DNA of 64,000 nt from Thinopyrum elongatum (Eukaryota > Streptophyta > Magnoliopsida > Poales > Poaceae), in the NCBI GenBank assembly GCA_011799875.1, contig CM022303.1, positions 191,753,700 through 191,817,699 on the forward strand. Direction: 5' to 3'. Within the stretch, counting starts at the first letter, position 1; each line of letters opens with the position of its first letter. The notes under the pieces were generated by a model. That model saw only the letters and a list, made by a program, of their open reading frames with translations, ran no database searches and was not told the DNA's origin. Below are positions 46,930-58,449 of this stretch, piece by piece. The position numbers were made by a program, and so were the translations under genes.

Positions 46930-47720
46930 TGCTGCCTCTTGATGAACAGTGAGCGTTGTTGGGGGTTGGATGAACAGTTCCCGGTGGGGGTTGGATGAAC
47001 TGGACCCCGTGGTAGTAGAGGCCATTGTCGCTGGATGAACATGACCCCGATCGAGAGGAGGCCACCACACACCCGAGCCGGTTGGGGGTGGATGAACAGG
47101 ACCCCGTGGAGGGCTGGTTGAACAGGACCCCGTGTGGAGGGCTGGTTGAACAGTACCCGATGGAGGCTGGATGAACAGGACCCCGTGGAGAGCTGGTTGA
47201 ATAGTAGCCGGTGGAGGCTAGATGAACAGGAGCCCGTGGAGGAAGGAGGGAGACGCCATGGATGAACAGTAGCAGGTGGAGGCTGGAGGAGATCGACGGT
47301 GGATGAACAGTAGCCCGTGGAGTCCCGTTTTGCGGTACGCCACACCCCTTCCGATGAACAGGACCCTGTTTCGACCGTAGGAGGTCAAAGAGAAGTCCGT
47401 TTCCTCCGTTTTGCGGTACGCCACACCCCTCCCGATGAACAGGACCCTGTTTCGACCATAGGAGGTCGAAGAGAAGTCCGTTTCCTCTGTTTTGCGGTAC
47501 GCCAGACCCCTCCCGATGAACAGGATCCCGTTTCGACCATAGGCAGTCGAACAGAAGGCCGTTTCCTTCGTTCTGCGGTACGCCAGGCCTCGTTTCGGCT
47601 GTTCCATCCAAGCCGGTTGGCTCCCGATGAACAGGATGCATTCCGTTGCCTCCTGATGAACACGACGTAGTTTCTCCGTTCTGACCCAGCCGGTTGGCTG
47701 CCGATGAACAGGACGCCGTT
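46930..47720. repeat. CACTA subterminal repeats
   Basis: About 18 copies of GGATGAACAGGACCCCG-like words in roughly 790 bases. In CACTA elements such repeats next to the ends bind element-encoded proteins. Long minus-strand ORFs here simply read through the repeats. Confidence 0.75.
47327..47590. repeat. 81-base tandem repeat
   Basis: The word GTTTTGCGGTACGCCA starts at 47327, 47408 and 47489, and in altered form at 47570, so the period is exactly 81. Units include CGATGAACAGGACCCTGTTT and CGACCATAGGAGGTCGAA. Confidence 0.92.
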
Positions 47721-48189
47721 GCTGCCCTCCGCTGCCTCTCCATGTACACGAGCCCTGGCCATACGTATGCGTGAGTAGGCATTCGAGACCCCGCCCGTAT
47801 GTACGTACGTGGTCGTATTTACTTTCTTGCACCCTGGCTGTACGTACGTGTACACGATATAGACGGGACTGTGTGACATGCTACGTCCGCGCCTCTACTA
47901 TGACACGTGCCCTTCCTTACTCGGCCATGGTTCATCGCTGCAGCCTGCAGACAGACCGATTGACCAGTATGTACGTACACGTTCGAGACTAGACAGACAA
48001 CCCTATGTATGGTTCGACCGGGTGGGTCCCAGCTATCAGGGAGGTAAGGAGGAACTTCCTTACGTGCAAAGATATAGCTGGTGGGTTCCAGCTGTCAGGG
48101 GGAGAATCATATTTTTTGCCCGTAATATGGACGCACTTCCTTGCATGCGAAGATGTAGCTGGTGGGTCCCAGTAGTCAGGGGGGAAATG

Positions 48190-49674
48190 TTTTTTTCATG
48201 AAATTCGGTGGCCCGTCCGGTGGGTCCCTGTTGTTAGGTGGAGGAATCATTATTTTGCATGTAATAAGGTGGCACTTCCTTATTGCGGTCGTGGACCCAG
48301 CTGTCAGCCTCTCCACGTACAGTCCTCTTCCGATGGAAGTCGTTCCTTGACCACATTGACCATGGTGTGCCGAGAGCACCAAGGCGGTGGACGACGGTGA
48401 GGCCTAGGAAGGGGACGACACGGAGCCAGGGAAGACGCGGCAGTGGATGCCCACGCGAAGAGGAGTACGAGGGTTGACTGGTTCGGCTGTGATGTGAGGC
48501 TACCGTCGCCGCAGAATAATAGGGGTTGTGGGTGAGTAGAGGGATGGCCTGGCCAGAGGTTGGAGTAGGGTGGGGGCGGTGAGGCCTGCACGGCAGCAGA
48601 GCCGGCCACGGGAGGCAGGAGCAGGCGGTATGACCGGCGCTGGTTTGGGCGGCTGGAGCAAGAAGACCAGAGGTTGAAGAAGCACTACGGCCGTTGGATG
48701 GACATCGTACGGTCACTGGAGCTAGAATCATTCATATTTACTAAGTTGACAAAGCCCTCCGTCCGCGTCAACTTAGTAGGCCCACAAGTCAGCCTCCCAC
48801 TATGGTGTGTCCCAGCTAGCAGGGGGAGTATTCATTTTTTTGTGCGTAATAAGGAGGCACTTCCTTGCATGCGAAGATATAGCTGGTGGGTCCGAGCTGT
48901 TAGCGGGATGAATGTTTTTTTCGTGAAATACAGAGGCCCTTCCGATGGGTCCCAGTTGTCAGGTGGAGGAATCATTATTTCGAGCGTAATAAGGAGGCAC
49001 TTCCTTGCGTGCGGCCGTGGACCCAGCTGTCAGCCTCTCCACGTACAGTCCTCTTTCGATGGATGTCGTTCATTGACCATGTTGACCACGCCGCCGAGAG
49101 CACCAGGGCAGTGGACGACGGCGAGGCCCCAGACTAGAACGACCAGGAGAAGCCCCACTGTTTTCACGTAATAAGGAGGCACTTTCTTGTGTGGGTCCCT
49201 ACTGCCAGCCTCTCCACTTACATCCCTCTTCCGATGGCTGTTGTTTGTTGACCACGCCACGCCGAGAGCACAAACGCGGTGGACGAGGGCGAGGCCCAGG
49301 AAGGGAACAACCCGGAGCCGGCAAAGCCACAGCAGCGGATGCCCACGCTGAGGGGAGTACGAGGGCTAACTGGTCGGCTTCGGGGTGAGGCTGACGTCGT
49401 CGGAAAATAACAGGATGTGCAGGTGGGTAGAGGGATGGCCTGGCGGCAGCACAGCCGGCCACGGGAGGAGGGAGTAGGTAGTTCCGCCGGCGCTGGTTTG
49501 GGTGGCTCGAGCAGGAAGATCAGAGATTGAAGAAGCACGAAGGCCGTTGGATGGACATCCAACAGTCACTGCTCTGTGTTGACTAAGTTGACAAAGCCTT
49601 GCGTACGCGTCAAATTTTTTTTTAGGACAGCGTCATCGTCAACCTAGTAGGCCCAGAAGTCAGCCTCCAAATCT
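48190..49674. repeat. Large imperfect direct duplication inside CACTA body
   Basis: The stretch 48190-48806 and the stretch 48910-49674 share, in order, AGCCTCTCCACGTACAGTCC, GAGTACGAGGG, CGGCCACGGGAGG, GCCGTTGGATGGACAT and TTGACTAAGTTGACAAAGCC. A third partial unit is at 49194-49370. The repeated phrase GCTGGTGGGTCC with CAGCTGTCAGG appears several more times from 48020. Confidence 0.75.
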
Positions 49675-50580
49675 CTGGAAAACAGCATATAGCCCATTAG
49701 CCATTATTTTCAATAATTTACAGCCCATTTGCTAATTCTTAAGGATATTTTGAAGCCCATATTCTTTTTATTAGCATTACAGACCATATTCTGGGCACTG
49801 CTAAAAAATTCAACGAAACTTTGCATATTTCGGTGGGGTCCGAACTCTTTTAATCACAAAATTTTGAGTCACGTTAAAAATAATTTTTAAAAAATTATAT
49901 CAAAATAAAATTCAAAAAAATTCTCCGCAAAAAAAATGAATGAAATTTAAAATCTTGACTAGCAAGATGCCCTTGTGTTGCACGGAACATCAAGATGCAT
50001 TTGTATGAGTAGTTTATCTTGTGGGAGAAAAGGATGAACGAGGGAAGGCCTTATCTGCAAATGTGGAGAGGAGTGCGGGTAAATTCTCATAGTTTCCTTC
50101 CTATCCATTAGATATAGATCGGACGGCCTATATTGCAGGATGGCAGGCACACCATCATCACCAACTCTGCTTTTTATAAGAGTAGAGAAATCCAGAAAAA
50201 AACGATATTTGAATGTAATTGTCGGTTGGCTTTGGTTTAAAAATTTACAACCCATTTCTTACTACTTATAGCCCATTTTCTGGGGAAGCCCATTTCTTAC
50301 TACTTACATCCCTCCTCATCTTGAAAGATTTGCAGCCCAGTAGGGCTGAGAAAAGCAAGTAGGCCTCGGTTGGGTATTCTCCAAAAAAAAAGAACTGGGC
50401 TAGCCATTTTCAGAAAGAAAAAAGATATCAACTGGGCTCGTCATGTGCTTAAATAAAAGCGTAAGTGTGGGCTAGACAGGCCACAGCCCCCGCACAACGC
50501 ACAGTTGAGCTCTGTCTCTAAAACTAAAAAAAACTGGGCAAGCTACTGGGTCGCTGGTGTTATCCGCTCGTTGTATAATT
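49675..50580. other. AT-rich repeat remnants, no gene
   Basis: AGCCCATT words recur at 49690-49765 and 50235-50300. The part 49955-50190 (GACTAGCAAGATGCCC to TATAAGAGTAGAGA) resembles a common unclassified wheat repeat. No ORF is supported. Confidence 0.4.
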
Positions 50581-50589
50581 TTTTTGTTT

Positions 50590-50895
50590 ATTGACTACAT
50601 TGACAGTGGCGTGGGACCTAGTTGTCAAACAATTAGGAGGAAGTATTTTTTTGGCTTGTAATAACGAGGCACCTGCTTGCATAATGCAATGACCCTGTTG
50701 GGTCCCTATTGTCAGCCTCTCCACGTACTTTCATCTCCTGATTCCTCTCGGTTGTTGACCATGTTAACAACGCCAGACGGCGGCGGGCACAGCGAGCGAA
50801 CCAAGGCAGAGAACGATGGCGAGGCCTCGGATGGGAATGAACAGGAGCCGTGGAAGATGCGGCAGTGTAGTGGCAGGCGGAGGGGAGTATGAGGG
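50590..50895. repeat. Outlying copy of the CACTA module
   Basis: It shares GTCAGCCTCTCCACGTAC, TTGACCATGTT and GGAAGATGCGGCAGTG with the modules at 48290-49150. It abuts the F-box pseudogene. Confidence 0.7.
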
Positions 50896-50994
50896 CAACA
50901 ACATGTAACTCAATCTTACAAACGATACAAAAAGCCCAAGGATTAATTGTTCATCAAATTTAGACAAAACCCAGATTGAACATGGCAATAACAT

Positions 50995-52730
50995 CTAACC
51001 CAACCACTGTTTTTCGCAGTCACAAACAAATGGATCGGTCTGATCAATAAAATCAGCATCCTGTGCAAAAAAATATATTGGAGGATGACTACAAGTTGTT
51101 GTAAATAGAAGTCGAGCAGGTTCAGAAGCCCATTTGTCCACCTGAAACTTCTTTTTTTGCTGTTCAACATGTCCGTCCGTGAGAAATCTCTTGTTGAAAA
51201 ACTTAAGCCTCATGGACAATAGTAACCTCGCATTCAACAGGAAGAATGTGACAAAGATTCTGTTTGCCTGGTTGGATGCATATCCCCTTCCATCATTATT
51301 GTCCTCAAACGAATGTCATGAGAATTGAGAAAATCCTGGTGCTTATTATGCCACCGATTGGTTATATGTTTTTCTCCATGTGTTAGTGCCTAAGTAGACA
51401 TGAAGATTGAAAACAGTTAAGGTCTGAAAAAAGAGTATGTCGAAAGAGCGACAGCTGAACGGTTAATTCTAGTACAATATATACGGGCTTTCAATGTGCA
51501 TGAAATCATCACCTTTATATATAAATTCTCCAGACATCGAAAGCATCGCAGCAAGCCAATAATTATGTTCAGATCATAATTAAACATTCCGATATATAAG
51601 ATCTTGACAGAATCCAGCAGCATTGATAGGCTATCCATGGACGAACTCTTCATTGAGAATATAACATAATATTAGTACCCAAAGTGTTCTCCAAGATGAT
51701 ATAAAACTTATGCGCACAAATGAAAAATGCAGCTTATGATTACAAATGTGTAGATGATAATATACGGTACCTGAAAAAGTGAGGAGCCAAACACCAACTT
51801 GTTGTGATCATTAAACGGATCACGAATTACACCCAAGGTCTCCAGTTTGGGCGCAGAGACGGTAGTTATTTGCGAAGTTTTATAACAATAATAAAGGAGC
51901 AACCTTTGAAGTGAAGGGGCATCTTCGATGATGAACTGTTGTCCTTCAAAACAAATTCCAATGCTTTTAAGGTGAGGCGACTTTATTTGGAGACAACTGA
52001 TAGGGATTTCTATTCCCAAAACAATCAGCAAGCGCTCCAGGGCAGGGCAACTGGAGTGGATGATGCTGTGCAGTGAGGCCTCCAACAGATAAACCACCAC
52101 AAGCGAAAGTTTTTTTAGCAGTGGGAGTCGAAGCATTTGTACTAGATCGTCTAGTAGATGGCACCGGGAGGAAAACCACGAGATGGACAACAGTGGTGTG
52201 GGCACAAATTCTTGGTGTTCGGTTCATGGTATGAAACTTTCATGGTAATGGTAAAACTCAAACTGCTGGAGTTTTTTGAATTCAAGGGATGTCAGCCAAG
52301 CGTCCACCGTAAAGGGTATGGATAGCAGGTTGCGTGTCGGGATGCAGAGGCATTGAACGGGGCCCTACTGGTGAGAGGAGATGATGGCTCTGAGGAGATC
52401 AAATTCAGGAAGGACGGATATCTGACGACAGTCGAGATTGAGGGGCGCGATGCGCCATAGAGGGCGCCACCGAGTTGAGAGGACTTGTGTGCAGCAGCAA
52501 TCCTTGGTAGGGAGAAGCGAGATGATCTCCCCAAGGATGTCGTCCGGGAGATCGCTGATGCGGTCCACTGGAGATTCTATGGGTTCCTCAGATCTGGGTG
52601 GGGGGGGTGGGGGGGGCTCGCCGCTTCTCACGGCCAGCCTGGGTGCGGGATCTACAATCGGCGTCGTCGCTGGCGGGAGCCTCATCTTCTTGGCGCTGGG
52701 GCCAGCCGACTCCATTTTCCTTGCGGGCAT
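50995..52730 (-). pseudogene. F-box/LRR/FBD-type protein pseudogene
   Basis: The ATG at 52730 opens a protein with a Pro-rich start and an F-box near residues 57-97 ([19 protein letters not shown]). Leucine-rich-repeat-like segments follow (LKKLSLVVVYLLEASLHSI, APSLQRLLLYYC). Exon 1 ends at 51771 before a GT. A 123-base intron (51770-51648) leads in frame to exon 2 (51647-51513), followed by another GT. A third part (51340-50995) resembles an FBD domain (ARLLLSMRLKFFNKRF). Breaks are a TAG at 52365-52367, a TGA at 52224-52226 and a frameshift near 51270. F-box proteins recruit substrates to SCF ubiquitin ligases. Large, fast-changing F-box/FBD families are typical of grasses. Confidence 0.82.
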
Positions 52731-53228
52731 CGCGCCGAGCTCACGGGTTTGAGCAGAGTATCCAGAGACGAACCTAGAGGTAGTGCGAGTGGGGAAGAAG
52801 GAGGGCTGAGGTTTTCTGTAGGAGTGGAAGAAGAGGAGGAGGCATTTTCTGTACGAGTGAGGAAGAAGGTGAGCGGGGGTTTTCTGTACGAGTGAGGAAG
52901 ATGGGGAGCGGGGGGAATTGGGGGGCGACAGAAGCGGGAGAGTCCAGCGAGCTGCAGTATAAGTGGAAGCGAGAAGGAAGGAGGGTTTTTCTGGGATCGC
53001 CCCCTCTTCAAGAAATATGGGCTTCTCCTCACAAAAAACAAAAACAAATGGGCTTTAAGATGGATAGGCTTTTGTATCGGCCCAGTCGGCTGCCCGTGTT
53101 TCGTACTGGAGGGCCTTAACACTAGAGGCAGCCCATTAGAGACACTCTCCAGCTTATTGCCCATTCGAAAGAAAATAAGAGACGCCTCCAGCTTAATTAT
53201 GGCTCCTCATCGGTCAATGTACGAATAA
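52731..53228 (-). other. Upstream region of the F-box pseudogene
   Basis: Minus-strand leader-like DNA with the CTCACTCGTACAGAAAA phrase repeated two to three times (52820-52890), then GGGCC-rich sequence with CCCATT words. No separate gene is seen. Confidence 0.4.
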
Positions 53229-53244
53229 GATTATTTCATCAGCT

Positions 53245-53545
53245 TAAGAAGAAGTACAATAGTGGGCTTATAGCCCGCTTACATGGCATTTTTGCCTATG
53301 TGGAGGAGAGAGATGTGAAAAAGTAAGGGGAGTGGGATCTTATGCAAGAGCCTAGCTATATGCGAATTCCTAGGCAAATACAATAAATCAGAAGAAAGAG
53401 ATAGAGAGAAGATGGGAAAAAGTACTAATGTAAGAGCCAACATTATAGCCAACATTGTTGTATGAGTGCATATAGATGATGGCTATAGATGACATGGCTG
53501 TTCCATATAGCCATCAGCTGGCTATATTATTAACCATGCTCTAAT
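53245..53545. mobile_element. MITE-like element with GAGCATGGTTA end
   Basis: The right end GGCTATATTATTAACCATGCTC is the inverted form of the word that starts at 41299. A weaker partner (AAGTACAATAGTGGGCTTA) lies at the left. TATAGCC words recur inside. Confidence 0.45.
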
Positions 53546-53559
53546 TATGACGCCACCAG

Positions 53560-54000
53560 CGGAAGGTATCCGGTCGGATCTGTGTCAACCGGAGAGAAGA
53601 GAGAGAGAGAGAGACAAAGATAGTGGACACCACGGTCTTGTTTAGATCTGGAGAGGGTGAGAGAGTGAGAAGAAGAGAACAACCCTAGCAAGCAAGTCCC
53701 GAAGTGGACTAGTGGAGTAGTAATTGTTTTTCCCTCCGTAGCGATCATTTTAAATTGAATACGCGTGCAGCCATATTTTTTTCATTTAACATACCAGTAA
53801 AAAGAAACTCGATCAATAACCGCGCTATCGCGTTCAGGTCGCACTTGGTATGGCTGACATTTGGTCCCAGACCCCACATTAAGTGGACAACTAGATGTCT
53901 CAAATTGTCACGTTACCTACCTTTTCGTGTGCAAAGGTGCTCCACCATGAGTGTACCCGGGCGAGTGCGTGAGGGGAGAGTGAAGTCCGATTTATAAACC
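53560..54000 (-). promoter_or_regulatory. Promoter-like remnant related to 40861-41310
   Basis: It shares the leader word CCTAGCAAGCAA, CATTAAGTG-type words and CTCAAATTGTCACGT with the first remnant in the same order and orientation. It also holds a (GA)n run at 53592-53613. It may be a distal upstream region of the F-box pseudogene. Confidence 0.35.
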
Positions 54001-54095
54001 TTGAGGTTGTAGAGCTAGTCGGAAACAAACCCTCACCTTTAAATCCTTGAAGTTTGTACCCTGCCCTCTGTAATCCCGATCATTTTTAACCTTAA

Positions 54096-54223
54096 GGGCA
54101 TGTGCGGTTCAAGGGGTTTTCACGGGGATTAACAGGGATTGTGGAGGATTAAATCATGTACAAGCCAAATTCCCCTCCATTCCTCTCCAAACCCCTTGGG
54201 AGGAGGTTGAACCAAACAAGGCC
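54096..54223. mobile_element. Harbinger-type MITE
   Basis: Inverted ends GGGCATGTGCGGTTCA and TGAACCAAACAAGGCC, flanked by TAA on both sides (54093-54095 and 54224-54226). The TAA duplication and the GGCCTTGTTTGGTT end are typical of PIF/Harbinger MITEs. Confidence 0.8.
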
Positions 54224-54226
54224 TAA

Positions 54227-54376
54227 GACTAACCACAGTGGGAGTAACTTAATTTTATATGGTATCATAATATGATACTCAACCCTCTCTTTCTTCATTT
54301 AATTCTACGCCACCTCATCAAATTTGCCTAGTTGGCATGCATGATACTACTTATGATACTCCCATTACAACCAGCC
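54227..54376. mobile_element. MITE with CAGTGGGAGTAAC ends
   Basis: Left GACTAACCACAGTGGGAGTAAC and right GATACTCCCATTACAACCAGCC form an imperfect inverted repeat. ATGATAC words are inside. It lies directly against the Harbinger MITE. The superfamily is uncertain. Confidence 0.65.
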
Positions 54377-55362
54377 TGGCAGAATTAATAGACCTAATCT
54401 AAATGCTCGCCGCCCGATCTCTTTGTCCTCCTCCAGCATCCGGAAGAAGAATCGTGCAAGACACCGGCTGTTTTCGCCGGCGTCGCCTCGGTGGTGGCCT
54501 TCATGGGATACAATCAGCGGCGGCCTCCTGTGTTCTACTTCTCCTCGATGATGGCGGCGGGCGGGGACGTGCTGGCCATCACCTCGTCGACATCCGCGTA
54601 GCCGCGTCACCTCGTGGACATCCGCGGCGGCTTCTTTCTCTGCCTGCATGTCGTGGCTAAGCGCGCGTCAATGGCGGATGGCGCAGTTGCAGGCACTGGA
54701 GGCACTGTACGACGTGGTGGCGTCGAGGGCAGCGACGATGCCCGTGCCGCCGTGCTCCCTGATAAGCCGGCGTGGAGCAAGTCGGCACTCTTCCTCGAGC
54801 TGTATTGGAGCGGCTAGCTGCGGAACCACGCGCTGGCTTAGTGCGGCAACTACCTCCAACGGGCTAGGCGAGGTAGGTGGAGCAGCGAGCTGCCTCGCTC
54901 GTAACTGCCGGGCTAGCCGGGCCACCCAGACGGCTTTTATGCCGGAGAACTGCTCTTCCTGCTTGTCAGATGCCGCCGAAAGAGTGGAGAAAATGGTGGA
55001 AGGAGGAGCTTGGCCGGCGTCCTGCTCCTGAACGGACGTGTGTGGCCGGTGTGGGTTTCTCGCATTCCACGCGGGCTTAAATGTAGGTTTTTGAATGTGG
55101 CGAGGAGCCGGGTATAGCTAGCAGTGCAGTGGGCGGCGCCCTCGACCGACACGCCACTTCAAATGGCAGACGCAGTGAGAGGTCGCGTCCGCCCTGACCC
55201 TCTTGACCATGGACCTTGACCGTGTACGTCCGGCTTTGAGGTAAACATTATCCTTGGACCTTGATGGTGTAAACATTGTGTCCAGATCGGAGACGCCACG
55301 CGTACCAGATGAATGACTCCAAGTTCAACCACCGTGATGCTTAGGTGCGAGCCGAGGAACAC
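54377..55362. other. GC-rich unresolved DNA
   Basis: Open stretches occur on both strands (for example 54648-55031 plus and 54668-54925 minus) but none shows a domain or a good start context. It could be a degraded gene fragment. The last 200 bases before the LTR are ordinary spacer. Confidence 0.35.
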
Positions 55363-55845
55363 TGTTGGAGAGTGAGGGAGTCCTGGATTAGGGGGTCCTC
55401 GGGTTTTTGGACTATTTGACATGGGCCGGACTGATGGGTCGTGAAGATAAAAATAGAAGACTTTCTCCCGTGTCCGGGTAGGACTCCTATATGCATGGAT
55501 GGCAAGATTGGTGTCCGGATATGTTATTTCCTTCCCCCACAAACCGACTCTGTACAACCCTAGACCCCTCCGGTGTGTATATAAACCAGAGGGTTTAGTC
55601 CATAGAGACTATCAAATTCTCATAGGCTAGACAGCTTGGGTTTAGCCATTACGATCTCGAGGTAGATCAACTCTTGTAACCCCTATACTCATTGAATACA
55701 ATCAAGCAGGACGTAGGGTTTTACCTCCTTTAAGAGGGCCCGAACCTGGGTAAACATCGTGTCCCCATCGTCCCTTGTTACCATTGATCCTCAGACGCAC
55801 AGTTCGGGACCCCCTACCCGAGATCTGCCGGTTTTGACACCGACA
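55363..55845 (+). repeat. 5' LTR of the non-autonomous Gypsy element
   Basis: 483 bases starting TGTTGGAGAG and ending ACACCGACA, followed by TTGGTGCTTTCATTGAGAG as the putative primer region. A TATA box is at 55577-55585 (GTATATAAA). Confidence 0.82.
55577..55585 (+). promoter_or_regulatory. TATA box of Gypsy LTR
   Basis: GTATATAAA followed by ACCAGAGGGTTTAGTC, a typical LTR start region. Confidence 0.65.
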
Positions 55846-55892
55846 TTGGTGCTTTCATTGAGAGTTCCACTGTGCCGTCAACAGAAGGATCG

Positions 55893-58449
55893 ATGGCCCG
55901 ACTTGTCATCGGTGACGACGTTGTTTCCGGGGAGACTTTTCTCCCTGGCCAACTCTTTGTGTTTGGCGGCTTCGCTCTGCGTGCCAATTTAACTGGTCAC
56001 CTCGAGCAGATCGAAAGCTACGCCCCTGGTCATCAGATCAGGTTTGGAAGCTTGAATTACATCGCTGATATCCGAGGAGACTTGGTCTTCGAAGGGTTCT
56101 CAGCCTCAGCCGCCGCTCCTCATCTACATGAAGGAAGCCCGTCGGATCCACCATCAAATTCCGCTCAAGGATTGACTCTTGTACCTGCCCTGGCGTTAGA
56201 TCCGGAGCGGGCCACTCTGTCTGCAGACGGGAGGATAAACCCCGCCGGACTCTCCCATTGCGGAGCTTCCTGCCGGAAACCCAAAGGTGACCATGCTGTC
56301 AGTGGGCCCAAAGTCAAATAGGATTCTCCCTGTCATCGGGAAGCCGGACTCATCTCTAGATGTCAACTCCGAACTCTCGAGGTCCGCGACTACCGAGCTC
56401 GGTCAAGTGGTGATTACCGGACCCAGCTCCGCAGGACCTCAGTCACCTGTCCAGCTTTCGCTCCTAAACGAGGCACTGGACCTAATGCGATCTCTCGCCA
56501 TCACGGAAGTGTCACTTCCGAACTACGCCCGGCCTGAACTAGGGGCTGAGAGCGGGGAATTTTACGTCCCACCCACCACCCACTTAATAGCCACTGTCGA
56601 GGACCTAACCGACATGCTAGACTACGCCTCCGAAGACATCGATGGTATGGACGACGATGCCGGAGTTGAACCAGGCCAAAACCCGCCTATCACTGGGCAT
56701 TGGACGGCCACTTCTACTTACGACATGTACATGGTGGATACGCCCGAAAAGACGGACGACGATGGCACTCAAAATCCGATTGAGGACAAGCCCGTTGAGG
56801 CACCACCAAAGCGCCGACGTCAGCGGCGCCGCTCACGATCGCGTCGGGAAAAGGAAAGCAATACCGGCACCGGAGATAATGACACTCCAGACAATGCCGA
56901 AGACCCCGACCACCCTGCCGAACCCGCGTTCGAGCAGGACGAGTGGGAAGAGGGACAAGTCAACCCCGACGAACATGTCGATCATGAGGATTCGGAAGAT
57001 AGTAACTATCTACCGGCCTCCGAGGAGGATGTTAGCCTCGGTAACGAAGATTTCATCATGCCAGAGGAACCCCTCGAACAAGAACGCTTCAAGCGACAGC
57101 TCATTGCCACTGCGAGGCGCCTGAAAAAGAAACAGCAACAGCTTCAAGCCGAACAGGATACACTCAATGACAGATGGACCAAGGTCCTGGCTGCCGAAGA
57201 ATACGGCCTCGAGCGCCCAACAAAGAGCTACCCAAAGCGTAGGCTACTACCACAATTCGATGACAAGGCCCTTGAGCCAATACCGTCAAAATACAATCAT
57301 GCTAATGAACCAGACCGACCTCCACGTGGACTGGACAAAGCGGCTAATTATGCCGAACACCAGCCCGTGCCACCTCGCCGTAGAGGCGAAGAGGCAGCGG
57401 CTCAGGGCTACACGTACGACTTACGTCAGGACCTGGACAATAGAGCCGGCCAGACCAGATCAATCTACGGATCAAGGGGACGTGCTCCAACACGAGATGA
57501 CGGCCATCAAGCCTGGCGCGACAAGCATAACCAAGTTCGGGCCGAGAACCAAACACGGACGTCATCCGAATTTCGTCGCGATGTTGCCCGATATAGAAGC
57601 GCCGCACACCCCATGTGCTTTACTGATGAGGTAATGCAGCACCAGTTTCCGGAAGGGTTTAAACCCGTAAACATCGAGGCATATGATGGAACGACAGACC
57701 CCGCCGTATGGATTGAAGATTTTCTTCTCCACATTCACATGGCTCATGGTGATGATCTCCATGCCATTAAATACCTCCCCCTAAAGCTAAAAGGACCAGC
57801 ACGGCACTAGTTGAACAGCCTCCTAGAGAACTCCATTGGCAGTTGGAAGGACTTGGAGGATACTTTTCGAGACAACTTCCAAGGCACTTATGTCCGGCCA
57901 TCGGATGCTGATGACCTTAGTCACATAGTCCAGCAACCCGGAGAGTCAGCCCGCAAACTCTGGACCCGGTTCTTAATCCAAAAGAACCAAATTGTCGACT
58001 GTCCGGACGCCAAAGCCTTAGCGGCCTTTAAGCACAGCGTCCGTGACGAATGGCTCGCCCGACACCTCGGTCAGGAAAAGCCAAAAACTATGGTAGCTCT
58101 TACTGCACTTATGACCCACTTCTGTGTGGGCGAAGATAGCTGGTTGGCTCATAGAAGCAATAACACCAGCGACCCCGGCACCTCCGAGGCCAGGGATGGC
58201 AATGGAAGGCCACGACGCAGCAAAAATAAGCGTCGGAACAACAACGAAGAAACTGAGGATACGGCGGTAAACGCCAGATTCAGTGGCTCCAAATCTGGTC
58301 AACGAAAGAAGCCGTTCAAAGGAAATAGAGATGGTCCATCCAATTTGGACAAAATACTAGATAGGCCTTGCCAGATTCATGGCACCCTGACAAGCCTGCC
58401 AACCACACCAATAGAAACTACTGGGTTTTTAAACAGGCCGGTAAATTAA
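55893..58449 (+). pseudogene. Gypsy gag
   Basis: The ATG at 55893 (MARLVIGDDVVSG) opens a short first part. A frameshift near 56290 moves the gene to a frame open until a TAG at 57808-57810, where a Trp is usual (GPARH then LNSLLENS). The central part is acidic, then basic (KRRRQRRRSRSRR), then the gag core (INSIGSW-type and WTRFLIQKNQIVDCP). A knuckle-like CQIHGT follows, and a one-base change near 58388 shifts the frame into protease. The knuckle continues in that frame as NHTNRNYW, where the expected last Cys is Tyr. Gag would form particles if intact. Confidence 0.85.

Larger units (their letters stand above)
46417..50895 (+). mobile_element. CACTA-like DNA transposon, left end and repeat-rich body
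   Basis: The left end reads CACTTAAAAAAAAAGACACA, then CCGTGACATTTTGGGCC, very close to Triticeae CACTA termini (canonical CACTA, here the fifth base is T). It interrupts the Copia gag. From about 46930 it carries many TGAACAG subterminal repeats, then an 81-base tandem repeat and duplicated modules up to about 50895. No transposase is seen, so it is non-autonomous or internally deleted. I did not find the opposite inverted end, so the right border is an estimate. Confidence 0.7.

Noticed and set aside
47327..47590. Regular repeats that could suggest a CRISPR array
   Set aside because: Units of 81 bases are directly adjacent with no variable spacers, and the context is a plant transposon.
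46829..47782. A 317-codon minus-strand ORF with repeated Cys-Ser-Ser segments
   Set aside because: It only reads through CACTA subterminal repeats and the 81-base tandem repeat; several other frames are open too.
54648..55031. A GC-rich plus-strand ORF of 127 codons
   Set aside because: It overlaps an equally open minus-strand ORF and shows no recognisable motif.
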